Shown: in pieces, positions 34,222 to 45,400 of the stretch
Numbering within the stretch: position 1 is the first letter of the stretch
Layout: the number at the start of each line of letters is the position of its first letter
DNA from: Nemertoderma westbladi
Lineage: Eukaryota; Xenacoelomorpha; Nemertodermatida; Nemertodermatidae
DNA length: 64,000 bases
Assembly (NCBI GenBank): GCA_032718475.1
Contig: JAUCBJ010006665.1
Coordinates: 28,953 to 92,952 of the forward strand
Direction of reading: 5' to 3'
Made by a program: the position numbers and the translations under genes
The notes under the pieces: generated by a model
What the model was told of the DNA's origin: nothing
The model's input: the letters and a program-made list of their open reading frames with translations, nothing else
Database searches by the model: none

Positions 34222-35423
34222 GGGTAAATCTTTTCGACCTACGCGTAGGCCTACGCGTAGCTACGCGTAGCTACGCGTAGCTACGCGTAGTTCGCAACAT
34301 TGGGTCATATATCACCAGTTTCAGAGTTTTAACAATAACTACGCGTAGGTGCTACGCGTAGCTACGCGTAGGTGCTACGCGTAGCTACGCGTAGGTCCTA
34401 CGCGACCTACGCATAGGTGCTACCCATAACTATGCCTATACGTCAGTACGTCGTTTATCATTAGTAGGCTTACGTATTCCAAGCGAGTCAGTACTAAAAT
34501 AAGACACAATACGGTATGTTCAATAAACAACCCACAACCATCAAATGCTTTCAACAGTAATGTATCCTATACCTGTATACTCTATATAGAGGAATACGCG
34601 AAAACTACATATTCTTCACTTCATGCGTTGCGGGCGGTAAAATGTGTTAATAATTAATGTTTAGAGTTCAAAAATAGTTTACAAAGGAAATAAGCCGATG
34701 GTTCTTATCGATTCTCTATGCTTTTTATTGCCTTTGTTCACGATAGGGCAAGGATATACTGTATTTAATATGTTAACCCCTTGACAAGGGAAGGGGGAGA
34801 CTAAATTGTCTACCATGATTGGTTGCACTTGTCATTTGACCAAACAATTTGATTATATGCAGTGTTTATCAGCTTTCGCTTAACCTCTTCACCGGTAGAC
34901 TGGTCGCTTTATTTACTACTGTTCAATATTTAAATAATCCAATGGAAACAAAGATACTTGAATCATGAGACGTGAATTTCAAGTTTACTTTTTATTCATC
35001 CTCTGTGTTTGTATGTGAAAGAGCCGAATATTATTTATTACCAGTGCTGTATGTAGAGATATGAGTTTCCGACTCTGTTATTACATTTGTCTGATAATCA
35101 GATACCTGAACCTGACATATACCGATACTTGCCTAACAACTCAACCCTACCGGACCTGAAATGAAAAATCATTGTTATCAGGACTGGTACGCGTAGCACC
35201 TACGCGTAGCTACGCGTAGCACGTACGCGTTGTTTCAAAATACCTACGCGTAGTTCCAAAATTACTACGCGTAGTTTTAAAACACCTACGCGTAGTTGTT
35301 AAAAAGGCAGTAAGTCTGGCCCTACCGGTAAATGACAGGAATGGAAGTTACAAACTACGCGTAGCTACGCGTAGCTACGCGTAGCTACGCGTAGGCCTAC
35401 GCGTAGGTCGAAAAGATTTACCC
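34222..35423. mobile_element. Non-autonomous TIR transposon with ACGCGTAG repeats
   Basis: Terminal inverted repeats of about 68 bp begin gggtaaatcttttcgaccta and continue as tandem ctacgcgtag words. The element is flanked by a perfect 8-bp direct repeat, caagccag (34214-34221 and 35424-35431), which is the expected target-site duplication. About 20 copies of the palindromic word tacgcgta are clustered in both subterminal regions (34238-34430 and 35189-35410). The middle is AT-rich and non-coding. An 8-bp duplication fits hAT or Merlin; the GGG terminus does not decide between them. Confidence 0.85.
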
Positions 35424-35431
35424 CAAGCCAG

Positions 35432-36159
35432 CAAGCGCGGATATACAAGTACAGACAGACAGAAGTATACAATGCGATTTAGGCTATTTCATTTTTTTGT
35501 TTATTGACATTACATCGCAGCTGATTGTTCATTGTTCCGTTATCGGTTCTTAGAGTTAGAGTCATGGAAGACTAACATTGTCAATTCCCATCCGTCCGTC
35601 GAAACACCCACATCACAACAAATCACACAAAATAACAACCAAATCACACGAAATCATAAACAAAAAATTCTGATTTTCAGTTTTTCAAATCGTTTATTGT
35701 TTATCCTTTTGGCTACTCGCTGCTCCTTTACTTTTTAATTTTTTGTCATTTTGTGTGATTTTGTTGTGATTTGGTAGGCCTATCATTTGGTGTGATTTGG
35801 TATCACTGTAGGTGTGATTTGGTTTTGTGATTTGGTGGGATATTTAGTTTGTGATTTGGTTTGATTTAGCTTACACGGTGATTAAACGGACCCATTCCCT
35901 CGGGGGTGGGTGAAAACTGCGAGACTGCGACATGGAATGATGTAGTTAATTCTTATTATTTATTGCAGAACTAAATCCATATTACATTTACATACTGTAT
36001 TAGAGCCCATGTGAAGAATATATTATTTATTACGAATGAATATAGATATTTAGAAGAATATACTGCATATTTATTTCCATATGCAGGCCTGGGGCAGTAA
36101 GGGCTACACAAGATCTAAGATTTCTAGTGTATAGCACAAGTAAATACTACTACTACAGT
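35432..36159. other. No gene; aatcacac/tgtgattt inverted words
   Basis: Repeated aaatcacac words at 35616-35656 face repeated gtgatttggt words at 35750-35860, giving a possible hairpin. The intervening short open frame is not supported as a gene. Confidence 0.45.
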
Positions 36160-37310
36160 ACAACTAGGTCGAGCGAACTCAGACAGTGGAAATGAGATCC
36201 TTCCAGGCTTCCCGATTCTCCATAGTTGTCGCAATTTCGTTTCTCCCGAGTTCAGTATCCCTTTCAAGTTGATATATATGTTATTGCCGGTCGTCCACGA
36301 CTACGCTTTACATAAGTTGGTTGCCAGAAAAGTAGATCTGGTATGATCTCGTCTTTACTTCGCTAGCAGTGCCCACTTAATCTTAATCTGCGTTCACGGA
36401 GGGTAGTTGATACAGGTGGTATTCTACCATAAAGCTCGGCGTTTGTCATGTGTTGTCTCCAGCTGATATTTAGGGCTGCCCTTAGTAGTCTTGTGTAGCA
36501 ACCATCAATTCGTTGTTCAAGTGATTTAGACATTGTCCAGGTCTCACCCCCGTATAAAAATACACTTTCCACTGTGGCTCGAAAGAACTTAGTCTTCAGG
36601 TTCCTGGAGAGATCTGATTTCTAGATGGTATCCATTTTTGATACAGTAGAGCTATCCAAGCCTTTGCTTTCCTAACTTCTATGTCCTTTTTCGCTACTCT
36701 CTATCCATGATCCTAGGAACTGGAAGTCGTCGCCCTTCCTTAGTTGATTATTATCAATGGTTGTCAAGTTTCCATCCACATTAAATGTCATGAATTCGGT
36801 CTTGGTAGCATTTATATGCAATCCAACCTCCTTAACAGCCCTCTCCACTTTATTTTTAGTAGAAGCTGTGCATTTGCTAGCGTATTAGAGAGCAGGGCGA
36901 TGTCATCCGCAAAGTCGGTGTCTGTGACTGTAGTTGCCGGATATCTACTACTTCTGCGTTCTTGAAGTGTGAATCCCAGGTCTTCACCCTTTGTGCGTCC
37001 TTATTGCGTAATCCAGCACAATTACAAATAGTAATGGTGCTAATGTGTCACCTTGCAGTACGCCAGCAAGGATTGAGAAAAACTCAGTTTCACCATCTGG
37101 TGAGAGTACCTGCGCTTCTGTGTCACAATATAACAATCCAATGCCAACAACAATTAATTCTGGTATTCCATAAGCTCTTAGGATTTCAAGCATTTTACAT
37201 CTATGGATGGAGTCGAATGCCTTCTTGAAGTCCACAAAAGTCATGACTGCGGGGAGATCCTTTGACTTAATTCCTTCAATCAGGCTGGACCAACTCATCC
37301 TAACCAAAAT
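36160..37310 (-). pseudogene. 5'-truncated LINE (non-LTR retrotransposon) reverse transcriptase
   Basis: Minus strand. The palm motif A region FVDFKKAFDSIHR and the motif B region GVLQGDTLAPLLF lie in one frame (37307-36984). The motif C FADDIALL follows at about 36920-36894 in another frame. Downstream come FLGSWI, ESVFLYGGETWTMSKSLEQ and TRLLRAALNISW, the usual order in the reverse transcriptase C-terminal part, and it ends near 36170 with REAWKDLIS. At least two frame breaks. The endonuclease part is missing, as expected for 5' truncation. It resembles the LINE group whose proteins carry the LYGxETW motif. Confidence 0.85.
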
Positions 37311-39358
37311 ATTATAACAATAAATAATTGAAATAATAATAAACCAAATACCTCAAAAAGCCATTTAAATAGGCCCTGGCTAGGCCGATAGCCAAAATAG
37401 GGCTCGATCGCTTCATGCCAACTATTATGAACATTTAGGACGACTCTCCCGCACGTCAAGATAACAGCCTTTTATTTTCAGTCGACAGATACTGTATTTC
37501 TTTTAATTCAGTAATTATTTAATTTTATTTCCATCAAACTTTTAACCCTTGACACATACCTATAGTATATCTTAATTTTTCTCGAATTTTATTCATATTT
37601 TTTTTGCTTACATAAGTTTATTTAAAATTTTTGTTTTCCCGGCTTTAAAATGCAATTGCGTAACTTGGCAGAATCTTCGAATACGCAATTGCAATGAATT
37701 TAGAAATATACTGTAAATTTCATGATTACATATACGTCATATGTTACCTGCAATCTTAATTAACTGATGCATTTTATCATAATGTTTTCATAATAGGTCG
37801 CCCTTATGCGGACACTACAAACTGTATTATGCATTATTTTTAAACTATGAAATTTGTAACTTTTTTTCTTCCATGTTCGAGGCATATATTTCTTGTTACT
37901 TTACGGTATGACTTTAATATTTATTTTTTTTTATCGAGTTTTATCTTTAATTAATTAATCTATTTTTTATTTATATTTTATTCCCGCCCTTAAATGCAAC
38001 TGCGTAACTTGCGAGCCATTGCGAAAAACAAAATGTTTATAATATCTGAATATGTAAGTATTTATCTTGGTGCAATGCAGACTGTATAACAGAACGTGTA
38101 TATATTTACATTACAGTACGTACGTAAATTACCTTCATATTGAAATTTAATTTTACTGTAATTTTGTCCTAATCATGGATTATCTTTATTTCTGTCATCT
38201 GTGTTTGTATGTTTGACTTTTGAGATATATTTTTATTGATACTGGCGTAATTAAACTAAACTAAACTAAACTAAACAGACACTGAGGCAGTCTGGCAGTC
38301 AGAATGTCAGGTTACAGCCTCAAATGTTTTAATAGAACGACACGATTAGGGGACAGGTTAGGTTAGTTGTAGGGTAGGTGGTGTGTGTGGGGAGGGGGGG
38401 TTACAAGATTGATGTACACGGTGTTATAGGCCTATAGTTATATAGTTAATATTTAATGCAATGTCATCGAGTATACTTTATTCTGTCATTACAGCATTAG
38501 GCAGTTAGGGCCGTGCAATATTCCATATTCTGATATTCCTGTATTCTGTCACTTTACTGCTTTACACTTTATAGGCCTACTATGTAAATATTTACTAATT
38601 AGTATTCTTAGGTAGTTCTCCTACATACTAGGCCTATGTAAATAATAACGGTACCTACCTGGTACCTACCTAACTATAATTTAACTTAAATGTGATATAT
38701 GTAACGTAACATTTATGTAATTACTTCAAGTAACTGTATCGTCCTTGATAAGGAGACAAGATCTCGAAATCGATCGGAACAAATATCTTTTTAGATACAA
38801 GGGGAGTCCCCAGTGGTGAACCTATCTTTCTTAACAGGTTACAGCCTGACAGCAGTACAGTATAAATACCAGTCCAGTATGCAGTACCGGTGCACACTAC
38901 ACAGTACAGCAGAATACAGGAATAGGCTGATAGGTCTGTAGGTGCGGGTGCGAGGGCCCTGGAGCTGAAACCGCCTCTTCTCATCTTGTACACTGGTACA
39001 TTCTGACATTTGAGAATTGACATAGGCCTAGTTAAGTTTTATATCATTTGTTCTTCGTTCCACTCGCGAATTTTTCCATACACGTACACGAGGTACGGCC
39101 ACGGCAGCACGAGCTGACGAGTCTAACGGTACGGCAGTACGCGGTACAGGTCTAGTTCGCTCGGTTTGTTGTTCGTCGGTGTGAGGTGTGACCTGGTGAC
39201 TGTGACTGAGAGACAAACTCACAGACTGCAGTCTCAGCGCTGCAAGTGAGTCGGACCTCGGTTTTGCGGTTGGTGCTGGTGGTTGGTATAAAGTGTAAAG
39301 CTGTAAAGACAGAAAGATAAACAGATAACTGGATAATCTAGCTGTCTAGGCCTATATC
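37311..39358. other. Intergenic region upstream of RBM42
   Basis: 37530-37690 and 37900-38040 are diverged direct repeats (aatgcaa-tgcgtaactt words). A (ctaaa)n run lies at 38250-38276. 39050-39240 is CpG-richer and probably covers the RBM42 promoter; a tataaa word is at about 39288. No other gene seen. Confidence 0.45.
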
Positions 39359-40840
39359 ATGTCGAACTTAATCGATGAAATGAGTCGGTTTGAAGACGAG
39401 ATTTACGGAGACAGCGATGCCATTAAAACTGAACCTCCCATAGGGAGCGACGCCTCGCATCGGGATAATTCCGGTCCGCAGTCCGACAGTCTGAACCGTG
39501 TTATCGGCCCCTTCGCCCCTCCACCCCCTCCGCCCCCTGCCGCCCCCTCCAACCCGCCCATGTTTGTGCCGCACCAACTGCGCCCCAGGGGACACATTCC
39601 CCCGCCCCCTCCGAGGGGGAACTTCTCCGCCCGGCTCAATAGACCCGCCCACCCAGGTGGTCCCCCGCAGTTTTACCCCAGGGATTCTCCGGGTTTTCAT
39701 CCCCCTTTCCGCCCCCCCGGGCCACCTTCATACCCCGACCGCTACCACCAGCCCCCCAGACTACTGCGCCCCCCTGGCCCACCCCCTGACAGACTGTCCT
39801 ACTCCCAGATGCTCAGCTCCAAGCCGGCGGCCACACCCGGAGTCTTTAAAGCCCATAGAGAAGGTCCCGTCATCGAAAGTAAACCGCTAACTTACTCCTC
39901 GAAGAAATCCCAACCAGTTTCTGTAGCAACGGAAAGTCGACCGACACTAAAAACCGATCAACAAAAAGCTTTTAGGATAAAAGAAGATAAACAGGTAAAA
40001 GAAGATGCTGTTTCGGATTCATTAAAAGATTTCTACGATGAGTTAGAGAAATCAGAAGAGAAAGTTCGTAAGAAAAAGAAAAAGGGTAAAAAGAAAGACG
40101 AATCTATTGTCGATGTAGTTATGGACGATTCTACTGTGACAAAGGAAACACAGCCAGTTGGTTCTACAGATCAGTCTGGGTCTGGTACTAACCCATCTGT
40201 GTCGACCAGTAACCCGTCAGCATCAGCTTCTTCCTCTTACAACCAACCAGTAAACATAATCACCAACCAGCCGTTGTTCCCCCCTAACTTCCCCTTCCCC
40301 CCGGCTCCCTCGTTCCCTCTTCCTTACGCCGCCCCCTCCACGACCGCTCCCGTTGCCTTCCACCCCCACTCGGCCGCCATTCTCGCCCACATGGCGGCCT
40401 ACGGTATTTCGGCCCCCCAACCCGCCCCCGCCAACGACCCGCCTACCAAGGGGGCCAAGAAGAAAAAACTAATGAAGCGAACAGCCGGAGGCCAGGTCTG
40501 GGAGGACATGTCCCTCACGGAATGGGACGTCAACGACTTCCGTATCTTCTGTGGGGACCTCGGTAATGACGTTTCCGATGATACCCTCGCTAAAGCCTTC
40601 AACTGCTACCCCTCCTTCCTCAAGGCCAAGGTCGTCCGGGATAAAAAGTCTCACAAGTCAAAAGGTTTCGGCTTCGTTTCGTTTAAAGACCCAAACGATT
40701 TCGTAAAGGCAATGCGAGAGAAGAATGGTATTTACGTGGGAACTCGGCCGTTGAAGTTGCGGCGCTCCACCTGGAAGGAACGAAACTTGGACGTATCGAA
40801 AAGAAAAGAAAGAGATAAGAAACGGTTGGGTCTCAAGTAA
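39359..40840 (+). CDS. RBM42: RNA-binding protein 42 (RBM42), intronless
   Basis: 493 residues, similar in length to human RBM42 (480). The N-terminus has an acidic helix (EMSRFEDEIYG), followed by long proline-rich tracts (about 51-160), a Lys-rich patch KKKKKGKKKDE (about 239-249) and a second Pro/Ser-rich region. The C-terminus is the diagnostic block: WEDMSLTEWDVNDF, then one RRM with RNP2 FRIFCGDLG (394-402) and RNP1 KGFGFVSF (435-442), then LKLRRSTWKERNLD and a basic tail. RBM42 is a nuclear and cytoplasmic mRNA-binding protein linked to splicing and stress granules in vertebrates. The whole reading frame is one exon, unlike the multi-exon vertebrate gene. The start is the first ATG in frame. 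Confidence 0.95.
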   Translation: MSNLIDEMSRFEDEIYGDSDAIKTEPPIGSDASHRDNSGPQSDSLNRVIGPFAPPPPPPPAAPSNPPMFVPHQLRPRGHIPPPPPRGNFSARLNRPAHPGGPPQFYPRDSPGFHPPFRPPGPPSYPDRYHQPPRLLRPPGPPPDRLSYSQMLSSKPAATPGVFKAHREGPVIESKPLTYSSKKSQPVSVATESRPTLKTDQQKAFRIKEDKQVKEDAVSDSLKDFYDELEKSEEKVRKKKKKGKKKDESIVDVVMDDSTVTKETQPVGSTDQSGSGTNPSVSTSNPSASASSSYNQPVNIITNQPLFPPNFPFPPAPSFPLPYAAPSTTAPVAFHPHSAAILAHMAAYGISAPQPAPANDPPTKGAKKKKLMKRTAGGQVWEDMSLTEWDVNDFRIFCGDLGNDVSDDTLAKAFNCYPSFLKAKVVRDKKSHKSKGFGFVSFKDPNDFVKAMREKNGIYVGTRPLKLRRSTWKERNLDVSKRKERDKKRLGLK

Positions 40841-41672
40841 TCAGTTTGGCAATATATTTTCGATCTTTTCTGTCTATATTGGTTATATTGTATTGGTTAT
40901 ATAATTATAAAGTGTTGTTTTATGTGATAATTGTAAATTTAATGGAAAACTAAAATACTGCTTCATCTCTATGGACTGATTTTTCTCCATACCTCAAAAA
41001 CACATTAACTTTCACCATGCGTGCACCACCGCACATACAGAACATAAATCTATATGATATTTTAGGGTGTATCACTCACTGCCACTCCCCGAAACAATAC
41101 CCCTCCACACTTCAACGCGGGCCATGCAGCACGCCGATTTTAGTAGTAATATTGGAGAGTCATGTATATATATTTTGATCTACAGTGGTAACATTTTATT
41201 CATTGAAGCCACCGTAGAAATATTGCATAAAACATTGTTTGTACAGTGTCAATTTGACTTATATTTATCAATATTACGGGGTAATTTTACAAAGAATATA
41301 ATATAGTTTTCAACTAAATAATATTGTGATAGGAAACATACGTGTTACATTCCATCTTAGAATTACCAATATCGTTATTTGTGCAAATAAATAAAATATA
41401 CAAATGCCGGAACAACAAGTTAATGATTATACGTTAAAGACTAAGTTGATGTAGTTATAAGTTAATGATTTTAACGAACAGTGAACGGCGAACTAATTAA
41501 CATTGAGATACAGAGTATACTTTATTAACCTACTATACTGCACTGTACATACTTTATTGTTTCAAAGTTACCTAAACATTTATAGTTATTATACACAATA
41601 TACATTACTACATAGCATATTTTATATTTCGGCATATACAACATAAAATATTGTGAATTCGACATATTTTAT
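40841..41672. promoter_or_regulatory. Convergent 3' regions of RBM42 and the GPCR gene
   Basis: The two genes are tail to tail. Plus-strand AATAAA at 41386-41391 and 41390-41395 could end RBM42 transcripts (546 nt after its stop). On the minus strand AATAAA overlaps the GPCR stop codon (tgaataaa, 41668-41675), with further TTTATT words at about 41520 and 41550. No other gene lies between. Confidence 0.5.
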
Positions 41673-42449
41673 TCACAAAGACAGCGGGAAGGTATTACCA
41701 AGTGGAGACAATGGTACAAGAGAAAGAGTTGTCCCATCTTTACTGGAGGTAGAGGGACATCTTTGGCTCTGTGTGGATGATCTCGTGTACAAGGTGGTTC
41801 CGTACTTGGTCGGCGATGACGCTGAGCTGCGTCGTACAGTGCTCCGCTTCGCTAAAAATCTTTTGTAACATTGTAAGTATGGCTGAAGGAACATACTACG
41901 GAACTGTCCGTAACAGCATATATAAACAAGTAAGTTAATAGAGCTGTTGATGATTGCACACGAGTCGCTGAAATTCATCCAGAAACTATAGGGATGAGTA
42001 AATATTGAACCTTGTAAAGGCCCACCTTCTCCTTCTATATACCTTTTAACCATGTCGATTGCCTCAATACAATTTGGCGCGAGTAAAACTATGTATATGA
42101 TGGTTGTTGCGATTATTACTCTGTTCATTCGGGTGTGGTGCACGTTGCCTTCACGGTTGTGCGTCCATCTGCGACGATGCATCGCTAGACTCGTGACCGA
42201 AACGCAAGTAAAGAGAATGATAAGGATGAAGGGCAGAATGCGTACGAGTATTAGAGATTTCAGTTGGAGCGAGATCATGATGTTCTTCTCGTAGAACTCG
42301 TAATCTAAGCTTATCCAATCGTAAAGCGTACAGTAGTAGCGGAGCGGTTGAATATTGTCCAGTAGTTCGACGCCGCGATGTACCATAATGTCGAGGACGC
42401 TGAGAAAGAAGCTGATGACAGCGATCCCAGTTAAAAACCAAATGATTGG
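41673..42449 (-). CDS. GPCR last exon (TM4-TM7 and tail)
   Basis: 258 codons, starting PIIWFLTGIAVISFF (TM4) and ending NTFPLSL. The stop codon overlaps an AATAAA signal. Confidence 0.85.
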   Translation of the reverse strand, partial: PIIWFLTGIAVISFFLSVLDIMVHRGVELLDNIQPLRYYCTLYDWISLDYEFYEKNIMISLQLKSLILVRILPFILIILFTCVSVTSLAMHRRRWTHNREGNVHHTRMNRVIIATTIIYIVLLAPNCIEAIDMVKRYIEGEGGPLQGSIFTHPYSFWMNFSDSCAIINSSINLLVYICCYGQFRSMFLQPYLQCYKRFLAKRSTVRRSSASSPTKYGTTLYTRSSTQSQRCPSTSSKDGTTLSLVPLSPLGNTFPLSL

Positions 42450-45400
42450 CTGAAAGATAAAAATCATAAAAACTATTTTAAATTATGTATGGGAGACTCA
42501 AAACTTATTTAGTGAATGCCTACCACCGCTCTGTTCACCTTGTTAATTTTGTGGTATACGTATCAGAACCAATAGACCAATCAGAAACGTATTAAACAAT
42601 GCAGTTTATAGTGATTGGATTGTCCACCTTTTTCAAGTTTTCGCTTTCTTAATTACATAATTTGGAATAAGATGTGTGTTTGAAAAAGGTGGACTAGACT
42701 CTGGACACAGGCACATAAAACATAGATAATAAGTCTGACCAATCAGAATCGGTTTAAGCAATATGCTGTTTTGTAGTGATTCATGTACTGTTCACCTTTT
42801 ACAGGTTTCAATTATCTATCTATAATCGGCATGCTGGAAGCAGCTGCATTAAGAATGCTATGCCGGGTAAAATTGCGCGGCCACAACTCACTATCACCCT
42901 TGACTTTCGCGAGATTATCCGCAACTTTAAGAACAGTGTCTTTTAAGAGGCGTCTCAAGAAAGTCGAGACAGGGGGGGGGGGGGGGGGGGGGGGTAACTG
43001 GAAGCAAAACCAGCCTTAGCGAATTAATATCTCGCCTCAATGTTAAATTCTCAATTTAGGGAAAGGAGCAGGTTACAGTGGAACGAGATTTTAACCAAAA
43101 CAATAAACTAAACACAATAGAACAGGTTATAGTTTTATTTTTGCTCGTAAACAGCTGTTATTTGCGTCCAATTTCCCCTGGATAGCTGATGAATTATTAT
43201 TGCGTCCAGATTCCCCCTTTCTTTTATTTAGTCAACTGTTGTACTGTAATAAATAATATTCTGAAATTCAATAGTAAAATGACATCAAACTATTAATACT
43301 CGTCAAAATCGTCATTATTAGAAATAAAACTACATAGGGGGCCTATTGTACAATAAATAAAATACTTAATTTACCTTTTCACGCCTCGATCCGACTTGTT
43401 TACCTCCCTCACGGCGTTCGATCGTTTAATAACAGATATCACGAACGGTAAATAAAGCATATTATATTTACCGTACCGTAGAATACGTTATAATATTAAC
43501 GTTACAATATTGATGCTAAGGCTCAGCTCACAAACTTCGTGGCTCGCCACATATTATTTAACTCCTTGGACAACCTCGATAGGCCACATTAAGTATGGGA
43601 TAATAAAAACAATAATCCATAAATACATTCTCTAAATTTTGAAAAACGTGGACAGAGCTGCTATAATGTGCAAATCAATCTGATTGGCCAATTCAATGCC
43701 AGTTTTTCTCAACCCAGTCCACCTTTTTCAAATTTGAAAAAGGTAAACAACAAAGCTGAAAAGGGTGGACATGCTGTGTGACGCAACTCGCCCGCGATTG
43801 GTCTGCCCATTCTCCATGTTTTCTGAGTCCAGTCCACCTTTTTCAAACTCCCCCATAAATACCAATTATTTCAATATATTATGGACAATGGTATAATTTA
43901 CGCAGGTGGTTCTTATTAAACCGATTCCACTGTAAATCAGTGAGTAACAATAGTTTCTGGTGTAGGCCTACTGTAAGTAATAATGCTGGAAGTAATTAAG
44001 GTGCTGGTGTTGATATGAAGAAATAATAATAAAGTTAGTTAACCCTTTCACTACTGATTCAAGATTGTATGTGTTCCCCACGTACTGATGTCTGTCGGTC
44101 TTTCTGTCAGTTTGTCTGTCAAGACTTAAGAAAGAATTAAATCTACTAACATTCTCGCTTTGGGGGTTTTAAGGGTTGGTGATTTCATTTCTGATGTCAG
44201 TTTTTACGACTGACCAACTCTAGGCTGTCTGTGTCTGTATGTATGTCTGTTTGTCTGTCAGTCTGTCTGTCAAAAAATAAGGTAGCATATTATGTAATAA
44301 AAACATTCGCTATGGGGTTTTCTAGGTCTCTGATTTCATTTCTGATGTCCTTTTTTACGACTGACCAACTCTAGGCTGACTGTGTCTGTATGTATGTATG
44401 TTTGTCTGTCAGTCTGTTTGTCAAAAAATAAGGAAGCATATTATGTAATAAAAACATTCGCTATGGGGGTTTTCTAGGTCTCTGATTTCATTTCTGATGT
44501 CAGTTTTTACGACTGACCAACTCTAGGCTGTCTGTGTCTGTATGTATGTCTGTTTGTCTATCAGTCTGTCTGTCAAAAAATAAGGAAGCATATTATGTCA
44601 CACAGTGTGTCGTGAGTCGAGCCAGGCGTGAAAACTGACATCAGAAATGAAATCAGAGACCTGGAAAACCCCCACTTATTTTTTGACAGACAGACTGACA
44701 GACAGACAAACAGATATACAGATATACAGACATACATACAGACACAGACAGCCTAGAGTTGGTCAGTCGTAAAAACTGACATCAGAAATGAAATCAGAGA
44801 CCTGGAAAACCCCCATGGCGAATGTTTTCATTACATAATATGCTTCCTTATTTTTTGACAGACAGACTGACAGACATTTTATTACCAGTACCAGCAGGCC
44901 TTTATATTCCATTATACTTACTGCTCTACAGCCCTACCAAAAACCAAAACAACCAATTAAAATTTGAAATTACCACTTAATTTTGTTATGAGGAAGAGTA
45001 CTGAACATGTAATGGGTGTGTCAGCTATCAGACTGACATGATTATGTGGCCATAGAGCTCCTAGTACTTCGTGGCATAACACCTAGGCCATAGTACAGTA
45101 GGTGTGACCTAACTGTTATGCCATAGTAGTGAAAGGGTTAAGGTCAGGGAGGAAATCCGTGGTCGTTGCTATGCGGTTATTGATTGTTTATATCAGTTGC
45201 TAGGATATACCATAGGATAATCAATAATTTTACGAGATCCTACTCCTTTATAAGAGACATGTCATATTTTTTCGGTTATACTTAGTACTACATGTACACA
45301 ATCTGCAGTTTTTTTTCCACTGAACCTTGTATTTCAGTACTGTATACTGTATAGTAAATGTTTTGTGTGATGTTATCAATTTTCCTTCCGATTAATGCCC

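Noticed and set aside
39368-40654. Minus-strand and other-frame ORFs across RBM42
   Set aside because: Shadows of the GC/proline-rich coding sequence. They show Gly/Arg-rich translation without domains.
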